The notes: generated from the letters alone by a model not told the origin. DNA of 36,500 bases from an uncultured Bacteroidales bacterium (GCA_900319485.1 ONOQ01000017.1:1-36500), one strand, 5' to 3'; shown: positions 8,161 to 16,146, counted from the first letter of the stretch. Numbers and translations: made by a program.

Positions 8161-8763
8161 TTATTTCCGGATGATTTCAACCTCGCCGCGGAGGCCCAGT
8201 TTGATGATCTGGGAGGCGCGGCCGGTGCTCTGGGTGTCCACGGACGGGGGCACCACAAAAGCCACCGCGTCCTTGATCTCCTGGGGAATCTCGGAGAAGC
8301 GCTGCGGGGTAGGTTCACCGGAGATATTGGCCGATGTACTCACCAGCGGACGGCCCAGTTTGTAGGCAACCTGCTTGCACCAATCGGCCATAGGGATACG
8401 TATACCCACGGTTCCGTCCTCTGCCACGGCGTTCCAGGCAAGGTGCCAGCGGTCCCCGGGCTCTTCCGGTTTTCCGGCGATGGCGGCGGGGTAGATGATG
8501 GTCATGGGTGCGTCGTTCACCTCCACAAGGTCTACGGCGATGGAAGGGATCTGCTTCACGTATTTTGCCACCATGTCAAGGTCACTGGCAAGGAGCACCA
8601 GGGACTTTGAATCCGGGCGGCGCTTTATCTCAAAAATCTTTGCAACCGCTGCGGGATTTGTAGCGTCGCAGCCAAGGCCCCATACGGTGTCTGTAGGGTA
8701 AAGGATGGTGCCGCCTTCACGGAGTACGCGGAGGGCCTCACCTAGAATTTCTTCCGGCTTCAT
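8161..8763 (-). CDS. tsaC: L-threonylcarbamoyladenylate synthase (Sua5/YciO/YrdC family)
   Basis: This 200-aa YrdC-domain protein should make threonylcarbamoyl-AMP from Thr, bicarbonate and ATP for the universal tRNA t6A modification. The nucleotide-binding KRRPDSKSL (KxRP-type) motif at about 48-56, YPTDTVWGLGCDA near the N-terminus and the STSANISGEPT motif are all present. There is no C-terminal Sua5 domain, so it is TsaC-like in length; YciO-type paralogues with unknown substrate cannot be excluded. Its start overlaps the end of the upstream EEP gene by 26 bp, at the tail of the mutL operon. Confidence 0.85.
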   Translation of the reverse strand: MKPEEILGEALRVLREGGTILYPTDTVWGLGCDATNPAAVAKIFEIKRRPDSKSLVLLASDLDMVAKYVKQIPSIAVDLVEVNDAPMTIIYPAAIAGKPEEPGDRWHLAWNAVAEDGTVGIRIPMADWCKQVAYKLGRPLVSTSANISGEPTPQRFSEIPQEIKDAVAFVVPPSVDTQSTGRASQIIKLGLRGEVEIIRK

Positions 8764-9814
8764 TGAACTGTACTATTACTGGATAATGGTCTGAAAAATT
8801 CACCTTTTCTATGCGGTAACTCACCGCCTGAAGGTCTTTGGGGTAGAGGATGTAGTCAAGCCTCAGGAGCGGCCACAGGGCGCTGTAAGTGGCCCCGAAG
8901 CCCTTCCCCGCCCTCATAAAACTGTCCCTCCGGCCGCGGATGAGGCGGAAGTAGGTGTAGGAAAGAGGGGTGTCGTTGAAATCACCCGCCACAATTGAAT
9001 GGACGGGGGCGGAGTCTATGCCCTTAAGGACTTTTGCAACTTGCCTGGGACGCTCCGTTATGGAACGGCGGAGTTTACGCTCGGTCTCCTCAACGTCCCT
9101 TTTCACAATACCTGGCAGGGAAATGTTGTAACTCTCAAAGTGGCAGTTGTATACGCGGAGGGTGGCGCTGTCAAGGGGGATATCGGCCCAGAGAGCCATA
9201 TTGGTGGACTTTTCAAAGTCTTCCTTCCCTTTGGCCGATGCCTTCCTACGCGTCAGTGTCACGTTTCCCGCGCGCCAGTTCTTGCCGGTGAGCATATAGT
9301 ATTCCGCCTTGTAGCCCGGGAAATGCCTTCTGAGCCAACTTTCTATGGAAATGCTCTCAGGGAGGTAGAATTCCTGAAGGCAGATTATGTCCGCGTCAAG
9401 GGAGTTTACATAAGCGGCAACGTCTTCTGCAAGGGACAGGCGGTCGGCGTCTTTGGGGCCGTGCCTGAAGAGCCCCACATTATATGATACAACGGTGAGA
9501 GTGGGCTCAGGGGCATCTTTCGGGGCCGATATCTGGAAGTATCGGCCTGCAAAGAACAGCGACGGAAGAAGCGCCAGGGCAAGCACCAGACGCGTCCTTG
9601 AGCGCCGTACAAGGGCTATCACAAAAAGAATCAGCGTTGCGGGAAGCGCCACCGGATAGATAAGGCCGAAAAGGGTGAAGAACCAGGCCTTTTCCGGCGG
9701 AACCACGATGGAGAGATACCCAAGCACAAGGAGCGCCGTCAGCACCAGGGCCACGGTGCCGAACGAAAGGCTGGTAAACCAGTTGCGCTTTTTCCTTGGT
9801 TTCTGCTTTGCCAT
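8738..9814 (-). CDS. Membrane-anchored endonuclease/exonuclease/phosphatase-family protein
   Basis: The 358-aa product has an N-terminal basic stretch and three hydrophobic helices within the first about 95 residues, followed by an EEP catalytic domain. Landmarks are VVSYNVGLF (Asn), CLQEF (metal-binding Glu), AGDFND (catalytic Asp/Asn) and the terminal SDHYPV (Asp-His). The domain probably faces the periplasm and hydrolyses a phosphodiester; the substrate could be nucleic acid or phospholipid and is not determinable here. Its ATG overlaps the rhomboid stop (ATGA), so it is coupled to the upstream gene. This layout is common in Bacteroidota. Confidence 0.85.
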   Translation of the reverse strand: MAKQKPRKKRNWFTSLSFGTVALVLTALLVLGYLSIVVPPEKAWFFTLFGLIYPVALPATLILFVIALVRRSRTRLVLALALLPSLFFAGRYFQISAPKDAPEPTLTVVSYNVGLFRHGPKDADRLSLAEDVAAYVNSLDADIICLQEFYLPESISIESWLRRHFPGYKAEYYMLTGKNWRAGNVTLTRRKASAKGKEDFEKSTNMALWADIPLDSATLRVYNCHFESYNISLPGIVKRDVEETERKLRRSITERPRQVAKVLKGIDSAPVHSIVAGDFNDTPLSYTYFRLIRGRRDSFMRAGKGFGATYSALWPLLRLDYILYPKDLQAVSYRIEKVNFSDHYPVIVQFNEAGRNSR

Positions 9815-10470
9815 CAGTATCTGTAGAGATTACCGCGCTTTTTCCAGTAAAGGATGGTGAGCCAGCCAAAAAGGGCGCCGCCAAGGTGGGCAAAGTGCGC
9901 AACGCCCATCTGCGTGCCGGTAATTCCGGTAAGGAGTTCTATGCCGATAAAGATTATCACCATCCACTTGGCATCCAGCGTGACGGGAGGGAAAATAAGC
10001 GTCATCCGGGCCTGCGGATACAGCATTGCGAAGGCCACAAGCACTCCATAAACGGCACCTGAGGCGCCCAGGACGTGGGGTATGCTGTTGTAGATGTACA
10101 GAGGGTTGGTGCCGGGGTATTCCTTAAGCAACTGCTGCACCTGGAGAAATTCCACTCCGGTGTGAAGCGCCACGGCGCCAAAGCCCGTGATAGCGTAGAG
10201 GATTAGGAATCTCTTTGTGCCAAGCACCCGCTCCACAACCATACCGAACATCACAAGGGTGTACATATTGAAGAATATGTGGAAGAAGCCGTCGTGCATA
10301 AACATATGCGTGAGAGGCTGCCACCAGCGGAAGTCCGTGGCAAGCGGGAACGCCATAGCGAACGTGCCCTTCATAAACACGGGGTTTATGAGCGTTGCCA
10401 CAAACATTATCACGTTAACGTAAAGAAGATTACGTGTTACGGGAGGTATATTTTCCTGGAATCTTGCCAT
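9814..10470 (-). CDS. Rhomboid-family intramembrane serine protease
   Basis: This 218-aa polytopic protein has about six membrane helices. The catalytic Ser lies in GASGAVYG and the catalytic His in AHFAHLGGALFG, the standard rhomboid dyad. An HMFMHDGFFHIFFNMYTL segment supplies the conserved His/Asn region of helix 2. Rhomboids cleave transmembrane substrates within the bilayer; the target here is unknown. The gene is tightly coupled on both sides, overlapping the mutL stop by 1 nt and the EEP start by 4 nt. Confidence 0.92.
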   Translation of the reverse strand: MARFQENIPPVTRNLLYVNVIMFVATLINPVFMKGTFAMAFPLATDFRWWQPLTHMFMHDGFFHIFFNMYTLVMFGMVVERVLGTKRFLILYAITGFGAVALHTGVEFLQVQQLLKEYPGTNPLYIYNSIPHVLGASGAVYGVLVAFAMLYPQARMTLIFPPVTLDAKWMVIIFIGIELLTGITGTQMGVAHFAHLGGALFGWLTILYWKKRGNLYRY

Positions 10471-12293
10471 TATTGGAATTTCTTTTCTAGTTCTTCCGAG
10501 CCCACAATTGAGATGATCTTCTTGCCGGAAGGAGTGTATTCGGGGTTGTCGCTCTGCAGAAGTGCGTCCACAAGACGCTGGGCTTCAAGCGGGGAAGTGA
10601 GTTTATCGCCGCCTGCAGCGCCCAGGAGGGCGAATTTCCCTGCCATTGCCTGCTCCATCACTCCGGGAAGGGAGGCTGAATCGTCGGAGAGGATGAGAAG
10701 GAGGTTTCCAACCATTTCCTCCGCTTTTCCTGGCTCTGCGCTGTAGCCTTCCGGGACACCGTTCACAACCACGCTGTCAGGGCCGAAGGGCGCTATGTCA
10801 AAGCCCAGTTTCCGAAGAGTTTCGCCGTGGGCGTCTATGGTGAGGCGGCCTTCCACGCCAACTGTTACCGTGACGGGGAAAAGGGCCTGCTGGGACACGT
10901 GGGAATCGGCCGTAAGGGCCTTCAGGAAGCGGTCGAAAAAGAGACGCTCCCGCGCCCTGCGGACGTGCACCACCATAAGCCCCGTGGCGCTTTGCGTAAG
11001 GATGTACTTCCCCTGGACCACAAGGATCTGCTGGGTGGGAAGGGTGCGGTTTTCAAACAGCGCGCCGTAGTTCTGGGACTTCTCCACGTGGGAGGAGTAG
11101 GGACCCCCGATCACGCCGGGGGTGACGGTGCCCGTGCCGGGGCCGTACACGTCATGCCCGGCCTGACCGGGCATCTCGCTGAAGGGGTCGTAGTCCGGAT
11201 CCAGCCCCACCGTAGGGGTGCTGGAAGGGGTATATTCCCTGAAACTTGTGCCGATAACCGGCATCTCCCGGGCCTCCGGATTGTCAAAGTCTATGTTGCC
11301 GGCGATGCTGGAGCGGCCCATAGCCTCCTTCACGGCGGCAAAGACGGTCTGGAAGAGAAGTTGGTCTTCCTCAAACTTTATCTCCGCCTTTGTGGGGTGG
11401 ATGTTCACGTCTATGCTGGCGGGGTCCACGTCAATGTAGAGGAAGTATGAGGGGGTTGTACCCTCCGGAATCAGGTTCTCGTAGGCCTTCATCACGGCCT
11501 TGTGGAGGTAGGGGCTGCGGAAATATCGGCCGTTGACAAAGAAAAACTGGTTCCCGAGGGTCTTTTTGGCGCTTTCCGGGCGGCCGGCGTATCCGCGGAG
11601 GGAGGCGATGGTTGTATCGGCCTCAATATCCACAATGTCACCTACGATTGCGGGCCCCAGGAGGTCCTGGATGCGGAATTTGAAACTTTTTGCGGGCTTT
11701 ACCACGTGGATGTCCCGGCCGTTGTGGGTGAGGGTGAAGCCTATGTCCGGACGGGTGAGGGCCACCCTCTGGAATTCCTCAACTATGTGCCTTAACTCTA
11801 CGTTGTCACTTTTCAGGAACTTCCGGCGGGCGGGGATGTTGAAAAAGAGGTTTCTCACCGCGATATTTGTGCCGATGGGGCAGGACACTTCCCTTGTTCC
11901 CTTGTTCTCGGAGGCCGACATCTGCACTTCCACGCCGGATTCCTGATCAGGGGTGCGGGTGCGGAGGGTTACATCGGCCACGGCGGCTATTGAGGCCAGG
12001 GCCTCTCCCCTGAAACCGAAGGTAAGGATGTGGTGGAGGTCCTCCGGGGTGGCGAGTTTACTGGTGGCGTGGCGCTCGAAGCACAGCACTGCGTCGTCAG
12101 GATTCATTCCGCTGCCGTTGTCTATCACCTGGATGAGGGTGCGGCCGGCGTCCGTCACGGACACCTTTACGTCAGTTGCTCCCGCATCTACCGCATTCTC
12201 CATCAGTTCCTTAACCACCGAGGCCGGTCTCTGGACCACCTCCCCGGCAGCAATCATATCGGCAATATTTTTTGGTAATATCTTTAATTCCAT
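10470..12293 (-). CDS. mutL: DNA mismatch repair protein MutL
   Basis: The 607-aa protein begins with the GHKL ATPase domain: MELMENAVDAGA-type motif I (KELMENAVDAGA), DNGSGM, and GFRGEALASIAA, followed by the transducer domain up to about residue 330. A disordered linker (about 345-410) joins the C-terminal dimerisation domain. Where endonuclease MutLs have DQHAxxE, this protein reads VHVRRARE. The late Cys and CPHGR-type motifs are also absent (TPSGKK), so metal-dependent nicking activity is doubtful. The linker contains two REP-like hairpins in frame (11104-11174). It is the second gene of the minus operon and overlaps rhomboid by 1 nt. Confidence 0.94.
   Translation of the reverse strand: MELKILPKNIADMIAAGEVVQRPASVVKELMENAVDAGATDVKVSVTDAGRTLIQVIDNGSGMNPDDAVLCFERHATSKLATPEDLHHILTFGFRGEALASIAAVADVTLRTRTPDQESGVEVQMSASENKGTREVSCPIGTNIAVRNLFFNIPARRKFLKSDNVELRHIVEEFQRVALTRPDIGFTLTHNGRDIHVVKPAKSFKFRIQDLLGPAIVGDIVDIEADTTIASLRGYAGRPESAKKTLGNQFFFVNGRYFRSPYLHKAVMKAYENLIPEGTTPSYFLYIDVDPASIDVNIHPTKAEIKFEEDQLLFQTVFAAVKEAMGRSSIAGNIDFDNPEAREMPVIGTSFREYTPSSTPTVGLDPDYDPFSEMPGQAGHDVYGPGTGTVTPGVIGGPYSSHVEKSQNYGALFENRTLPTQQILVVQGKYILTQSATGLMVVHVRRARERLFFDRFLKALTADSHVSQQALFPVTVTVGVEGRLTIDAHGETLRKLGFDIAPFGPDSVVVNGVPEGYSAEPGKAEEMVGNLLLILSDDSASLPGVMEQAMAGKFALLGAAGGDKLTSPLEAQRLVDALLQSDNPEYTPSGKKIISIVGSEELEKKFQ
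11104..11174. repeat. REP-doublet-like hairpins inside the mutL linker
   Basis: The first hairpin, CCCCCG ... CGGGGG (11104-11122), is followed by TGACG. The second, ATGCCCGG (11154-11161) with CCGGGCAT (11167-11174), is preceded by CGTCA, the reverse complement of TGACG. Two hairpins in inverted orientation sharing a tail is the layout of a REPIN. They encode a Gly/Pro-rich part of the MutL linker and keep the frame. Confidence 0.55.
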
Positions 12294-12308
12294 ATTATCA
12301 AATGTTCC

Positions 12309-12364
12309 AGGTCCCTACGTTGATTACCGAGGGTGGCCATAGGTTTTGGAGGGTATGGGACCCT
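12309..12364. repeat. Short palindromic element related to the dapF insert
   Basis: AGGTCCCTAC at the left pairs imperfectly with GTATGGGACCCT at the right. The right half, beginning GAGGGTGGCCATAGG (from 12330), matches the right half of the element inside dapF (29524-29555) along about 38 bp with few differences. It lies between the 103-aa membrane protein gene and mutL. Confidence 0.65.
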
Positions 12365-12370
12365 ACACTT

Positions 12371-12682
12371 TTACAAAAGTTCAAAGAATTTGGCCATAAA
12401 AATGAGGACTGCCACAATGAGGATCAGAGTAATGATGGTGATGACAGTGTGGGCGGTGCGCATATCGGAACGGGTTTTCATATAGTTTCCGTTGCGGAAG
12501 GCGCCGCGGATGCTGCTGCCGGGGACGTAGGAGCCGTCCTTCCTGGCGGCGTCATTGCTGCCGTCAACATCTCCGAACATCGCTTTTCTCTGTTCCTCCT
12601 CAGGATCATAGTAGCGGGGCTTGTAATTGAAAACCCTGTGCGGCTGATTCCCGAAGAATCCGAAATTGAAGAGACTGGCCAT
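12371..12682 (-). CDS. Small protein with C-terminal membrane anchor, unknown function
   Basis: This 103-aa protein has an aromatic N-terminus (FNFGFFGNQPHRVFNYKPRYYDPEEE), a charged middle and a single hydrophobic C-terminal helix (VITIITLILIVAVLIFMAKFF). It is therefore probably tail-anchored with the N-terminus in the cytoplasm. It is the first gene of the operon leading to mutL, rhomboid, the EEP gene and tsaC. Small proteins of this shape upstream of mutL are known in Bacteroidales genomes, but I know of no assigned function. Confidence 0.7.
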   Translation of the reverse strand: MASLFNFGFFGNQPHRVFNYKPRYYDPEEEQRKAMFGDVDGSNDAARKDGSYVPGSSIRGAFRNGNYMKTRSDMRTAHTVITIITLILIVAVLIFMAKFFELL

Positions 12683-12770
12683 AACTAATTCTTTCTTTAA
12701 CTTACAAAAATACCATTTTTTTGGCGGGTTTGCAACTGCGGGGCTTCCGCGCCCATCGGCCCCCTTACGC

Positions 12771-12888
12771 TTCTCCCCTTGCGGTGGAAGCCAACGTGCT
12801 TGCTATCAGTTAGTTACAGATTCTTCTACCAGAAAAAGTCCTGGTAGAAACTCTTGTAACCGCCTATGTATCAAGAATTTAGCCCCCA
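12771..12888. repeat. Family-A intergenic inverted repeat, copy 3
   Basis: It starts TTCTCCCCTTGCGGTGG and ends with GAATTTAGCCCCCACC. The central hairpin is TTCTACCAG (12824-12832) with CTGGTAGAA (12841-12849). It occupies the divergent region between the 103-aa protein gene and comF. Confidence 0.75.
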
Positions 12889-12909
12889 CCCGCCTCGGCG
12901 GGGTTTTTT
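12889..12909 (+). terminator. Terminator-like GC hairpin with T-run upstream of comF
   Basis: CCCGCC-TC-GGCGGG is followed by GTTTTTT on the plus strand. No plus-strand gene ends here, so it may shield comF from upstream transcription or be part of the adjacent repeat. The T-run merges into the comF -7 box. Confidence 0.35.
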
Positions 12910-12916
12910 ATCTTTG
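12909..12916 (+). promoter_or_regulatory. -7 box of comF, near-leaderless
   Basis: TATCTTTG is followed by CACCT and then ATG at 12922. The context TTTGCACCTATG is identical at the aminotransferase gene (27899-27910). Confidence 0.6.
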
Positions 12917-12921
12917 CACCT

Positions 12922-13635
12922 ATGATACGTGAACTCACAGATTTACTGCTGCCGCGGGAGTGCATCGTATGCGGCAGAAGGCTTGGAGCAAGGGAGGAGC
13001 AACTGTGCATCTGGTGCGCAGCGGACCTTCCCCTTACCTACACGTGGGAACAGCCCCACAACATTATGGCCGACCGCTTCAACGCCACGCTGGAGCGGAT
13101 AAGGGCTCCTGATGAGAAGATGGAGTACTCCTATGCGGCCTCGCTTCTCTACTACCACAACGAGAACCCCTACAAGCGTATCCCTCAGGCGCTTAAGTAC
13201 GGCGGGAACATTGCGGCGGGCCGATGGTTCGCCTCTCTTCTTGGGACGGAACTCTCCGGAGTGCAGCACTTCAAGGACGTGGATACGGTTATCCCCGTGC
13301 CCCTTCACTGGCGGCGGAAGTTCAGCCGCGGGTACAATCAGGCGGAGGTTATTGCGGCGGAACTGGCCAGGGCGCTGGGAGCCAATCTTCGGACGGACGT
13401 GCTGAAAAGGGGCCGGAGCACCCACACCCAGACCACCCTGGATGCCAACGAGCGGCTCCGGAACATCAGCGGCGCCTTCAAGGTGAGGCACAGGATTCCT
13501 GCAGGGCACATCCTGGTGGTGGACGACACCTTCACCACCGGCGCAACGCTTTCCGAGTGCTGGATAACACTACGGAGAGCCCTGGGGCCCTCCGTAAGGA
13601 TATCGGTTGCAACGCTTGCAATGGTGGAAGCCTAG
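12922..13635 (+). CDS. comF: ComF-family phosphoribosyltransferase-like protein
   Basis: The 237-aa protein has the N-terminal zinc-binding pair (CIVCGRRL ... LCIWC) and a phosphoribosyltransferase core ending in the PRPP loop VVDDTFTTGAT (about 198-208). ComF proteins are cytoplasmic factors needed for natural transformation in several bacteria and act with the DNA-import and helicase machinery. Only comF of that machinery is in this window. The promoter box sits 5 nt before the ATG. The TAG stop shares CTAG with the stop of the convergent zntA gene. Confidence 0.92.
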   Translation: MIRELTDLLLPRECIVCGRRLGAREEQLCIWCAADLPLTYTWEQPHNIMADRFNATLERIRAPDEKMEYSYAASLLYYHNENPYKRIPQALKYGGNIAAGRWFASLLGTELSGVQHFKDVDTVIPVPLHWRRKFSRGYNQAEVIAAELARALGANLRTDVLKRGRSTHTQTTLDANERLRNISGAFKVRHRIPAGHILVVDDTFTTGATLSECWITLRRALGPSVRISVATLAMVEA

Positions 13636-15743
13636 GCCTTCAGCGCGCGCATGGCGTTGAGGACGGCAAGGACCGTGACGCCTACATCGGCAAAAACGGC
13701 CATCCACATAGTTGCAAGGCCCAAAGTGGCAAGTACTAGCACAAGGACTTTTATGCCGATTGCAAACCAGATGTTCTCCTTGGCGATGCGTATTGTGCGG
13801 CGGGCGATGCCTATTGCGGTGGCAATCTTGGAGGGTTTGTCGTCCATCAGCACCACGTCTGCGGCCTCGATGGCGGCGTCGGAGCCAAGGGCACCCATCG
13901 CGATGCCTACATCGGCCCTGGTGAGGACGGGGGCGTCGTTGATGCCGTCGCCCACAAACGCCAGCGGGCCGTCGGGAAGGAGCGCCTCAACGCGGGAGAC
14001 TTTGTCGGCGGGGAGAAGTTCCGCGTGGTACCTGTCCAGTTTCAGGGCCGATGCCACCGCTGCCGCCACGCTCTCCTGGTCTCCGGTAAGCATCACCGTC
14101 TCCTGAACGCCGGCAGTCTTCAAGGCCTCTATGGCGCTGGCGGAATCGGCCTTTATGCGGTCTGAGATGACTATGTGCCCGGCGTAGACACCGTCTATGG
14201 CCACGTGGATGATGGTGCCGCTGTGATGACAGGGGTGCCAGGCGGCGCCTTCGGCCTCCATAAGCTGGCTGTTGCCGACGGCTATCTTCCTGCCGTTCAC
14301 AACGGCCCTTACTCCGTGGCCGGCGGTTTCCTCTATGGAGCCAACCTCGCAGTCATCGGCCTCATCCGGATAGGCGTTCCTCAGGGCCATCGCGATGGGA
14401 TGGGTGGAATGGCGCTCCACGTGGGCGGCCAGATGCAGAAGTTCCTTGCTGTCAATCACTTCCGGATGAACGGCAGTGACTTCAAAGACTCCTTCGGTGA
14501 GAGTGCCGGTCTTGTCAAATACTACGGTTTTTACCCGCGCGAGGGTGTCCATAAGGTTGGAGCCCTTGATGAGTATACCCTTACGGGACGCTCCGCCAAG
14601 GCCGCCGAAGAAGGTGAGCGGCACGGAGATCACAAGGGCGCACGGGCAGGAAACCACCAGGAACAGGAGGCCCCTGTAGATCCAGGTGACCCATTCTCCG
14701 GTGATGAGGCCGGGAATGACGGCCACCAGCACCGCCAGTGCTACCACTATCGGCGTATAGATGCGGGCAAACTTGGTGATGAAACTCTCGCTGCGGGACT
14801 TGCTCTCGGCGGCGTTCTCCACAAGGTCCAGGATCTTTGTGGCGGTGGACTCCCCAAATGCCTTGGTGGTCTTAACGCGCAGTACGCCATTTAGGTTCAC
14901 GCAGCCGGAAAGGATTTCGTCATCCGGGCCGATAGACCGCGGTACGCTCTCCCCCGTAAGCGCCACGGTATCAAGGCTTGAAGTGCCCTCAAGCACAACA
15001 CCGTCCATCGGCACTTTTTCTCCCGGCTGGATTAGGATGATCTCCCCCGGGGTGACTTCCTCCGGCTTCACCACTGTCAGTTTGCCGTCCCTCTCCACGC
15101 GGGCGCTGTCCGGGCGGATGTCCATAAGGTGCTCGATGGACTTCCGGCTCCGGCCCTCGGCCATCTCCTCAAAGAGTTCTCCCACCTGGAAGAACAACAT
15201 CACAAACACGGCCTCCGGGAACTGTGATTCCGCCCCGGGCATAAAGCCGATAGCCAGGGCGCCAAGAGTGGCGATGCTCATAAGGAAATCCTCGCTGAGC
15301 GCCTCCCCGTGAAGGAGTCCCTCGGCCGCTTCCTTGAGGGTGTCCCAACCCACAATCAGGTAAGGCACAAGGAAAATGAGAAGATGCTGCCAGGTTGCCC
15401 AGGAGGGGGTGTTACGTTCAATGAGCCAGGCTGCAACAAGAAGCACCGAGGCCACTATGATCTTGATGAGGCGGCCGTTGCCCTCTTCTTCCCCATGGTG
15501 GTGATGATGATGCTCGTGACCGCCTTGGTGATGCTCTTCGTGGCAGTCACAGTGGTGATTGTGGTGGTGCTCTCCGTGCTCTTCGTGGTGCACGTGGCTC
15601 TCGCACTCGCGGTCGTGATGATGCTCTTCGTGGGCTTCGTGGTGCACGTGGCTCTCGCACTCGCGGTCGTGATGATGCTCTTCGTGGGCTTCGTGGTGCA
15701 CATGGCACTCACTGTCGTTGTCTGTATGATGAAGTTTTTCCAT
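13632..15743 (-). CDS. zntA: Zn/Cd/Pb-exporting P-type ATPase with His-rich N-terminus
   Basis: This 703-aa P1B-type ATPase exports soft divalent metals. It has a CPC transmembrane motif (about residue 366), the phosphorylation site DKTGT (about 410), TGD and GDGIND in the ATP domain, and a DVGVTVLAVLNAMR last helix with the Asp typical of Zn/Cd pumps. Instead of a CxxC HMA domain, the first about 85 residues are His/Glu-rich repeats with Cys, probably a metal-binding sensor. I set the start at 15743 because the TACCTTTG box (15765-15772) lies inside the upstream in-frame extension to 15800. Unusual 22-bp repeats lie further upstream. Confidence 0.92.
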   Translation of the reverse strand: MEKLHHTDNDSECHVHHEAHEEHHHDRECESHVHHEAHEEHHHDRECESHVHHEEHGEHHHNHHCDCHEEHHQGGHEHHHHHHGEEEGNGRLIKIIVASVLLVAAWLIERNTPSWATWQHLLIFLVPYLIVGWDTLKEAAEGLLHGEALSEDFLMSIATLGALAIGFMPGAESQFPEAVFVMLFFQVGELFEEMAEGRSRKSIEHLMDIRPDSARVERDGKLTVVKPEEVTPGEIILIQPGEKVPMDGVVLEGTSSLDTVALTGESVPRSIGPDDEILSGCVNLNGVLRVKTTKAFGESTATKILDLVENAAESKSRSESFITKFARIYTPIVVALAVLVAVIPGLITGEWVTWIYRGLLFLVVSCPCALVISVPLTFFGGLGGASRKGILIKGSNLMDTLARVKTVVFDKTGTLTEGVFEVTAVHPEVIDSKELLHLAAHVERHSTHPIAMALRNAYPDEADDCEVGSIEETAGHGVRAVVNGRKIAVGNSQLMEAEGAAWHPCHHSGTIIHVAIDGVYAGHIVISDRIKADSASAIEALKTAGVQETVMLTGDQESVAAAVASALKLDRYHAELLPADKVSRVEALLPDGPLAFVGDGINDAPVLTRADVGIAMGALGSDAAIEAADVVLMDDKPSKIATAIGIARRTIRIAKENIWFAIGIKVLVLVLATLGLATMWMAVFADVGVTVLAVLNAMRALKA
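15582..15740 (-). repeat. 54-bp tandem repeats encoding the His-rich zntA N-terminus
   Basis: Units begin at 15582, 15636 and 15690, exactly 54 bp apart; the first two are nearly identical and the third has diverged. Each encodes HVHHEAHEEHHHDRECES or a variant, so copy-number change would alter metal-binding capacity without breaking the frame. Confidence 0.85.
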
Positions 15744-15764
15744 ATCTGGTGTGTTTTTCTGATG

Positions 15765-15772
15765 CAAAGGTA
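15765..15772 (-). promoter_or_regulatory. -7 box of zntA
   Basis: The minus strand reads TACCTTTG, 21 nt before the ATG at 15743. It lies 48 bp downstream, in transcription sense, of the 22-bp repeat array. Confidence 0.5.
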
Positions 15773-15819
15773 CTGGAAGGTTTCTGCAACCCGGTTGCAA
15801 ATGTCACGGGGCCAAAGAC

Positions 15820-15980
15820 GTCGCAGGTCCCACGCCGAAGTGTCGCAGGTCAAATGCCAAAGTGTCGCAGGTCAAATGCCAAAGTGTCGCAGGTCTGCAA
15901 AAAACGCCGGACCTGCGACGTTATTTTGCTCCTAAGGCCGATATACGTCGCAGGTGACGCCAAAAACACAGACCTGCGAC
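15820..15980. repeat. Iteron-like array of GTCGCAGGTC upstream of zntA
   Basis: GTCGCAGGTC occurs at 15820, 15842, 15864 and 15886, exactly 22 bp apart, with AAATGCCAAAGT spacers in the middle units. Inverted copies lie at 15910-15919 and 15971-15980, and a further direct copy at 15947-15955. The last direct and inverted copies form an 11-bp-arm hairpin (ACGTCGCAGGT / ACCTGCGACGT). A 22-bp period puts the sites on one face of the helix, as for operators or iterons. Confidence 0.85.
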
Positions 15981-16029
15981 GTTATGGGCCACCACCTGCA
16001 ACGGTACCACCTCCGCAGAGGTTTCAGGG

Positions 16030-16123
16030 CAATGACTTACACGTTTTTGGCGTTATTTGTGCGTTTCATTGCCCATGTGGTCAATGAGTTACACGTTTTC
16101 GGCCGTTTTTGTGCGTTTCATTG
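16030..16123. repeat. Two 42-bp tandem near-duplicates
   Basis: Copies at 16030-16071 and 16082-16123 differ at only a few positions. Each starts CAATGA, ends TCATTG (an inverted terminal pair) and contains TTACACGTTTT and TTTGTGCGTTTC. Their offset is 52 bp. Confidence 0.8.
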
Positions 16124-16146
16124 CCCCAAGAAGCGGAGAGGAAGCG

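Noticed and set aside
13632-15800. Upstream zntA start at 15800
   Set aside because: The extra 19 residues are read through the predicted promoter box at 15765-15772, while the start at 15743 begins the His-rich tail directly.
15820-15980. CRISPR array
   Set aside because: The repeated core is only 10 bp with 12-bp, mostly identical spacers and mixed orientation, and no cas gene is near. It is an iteron-like repeat.
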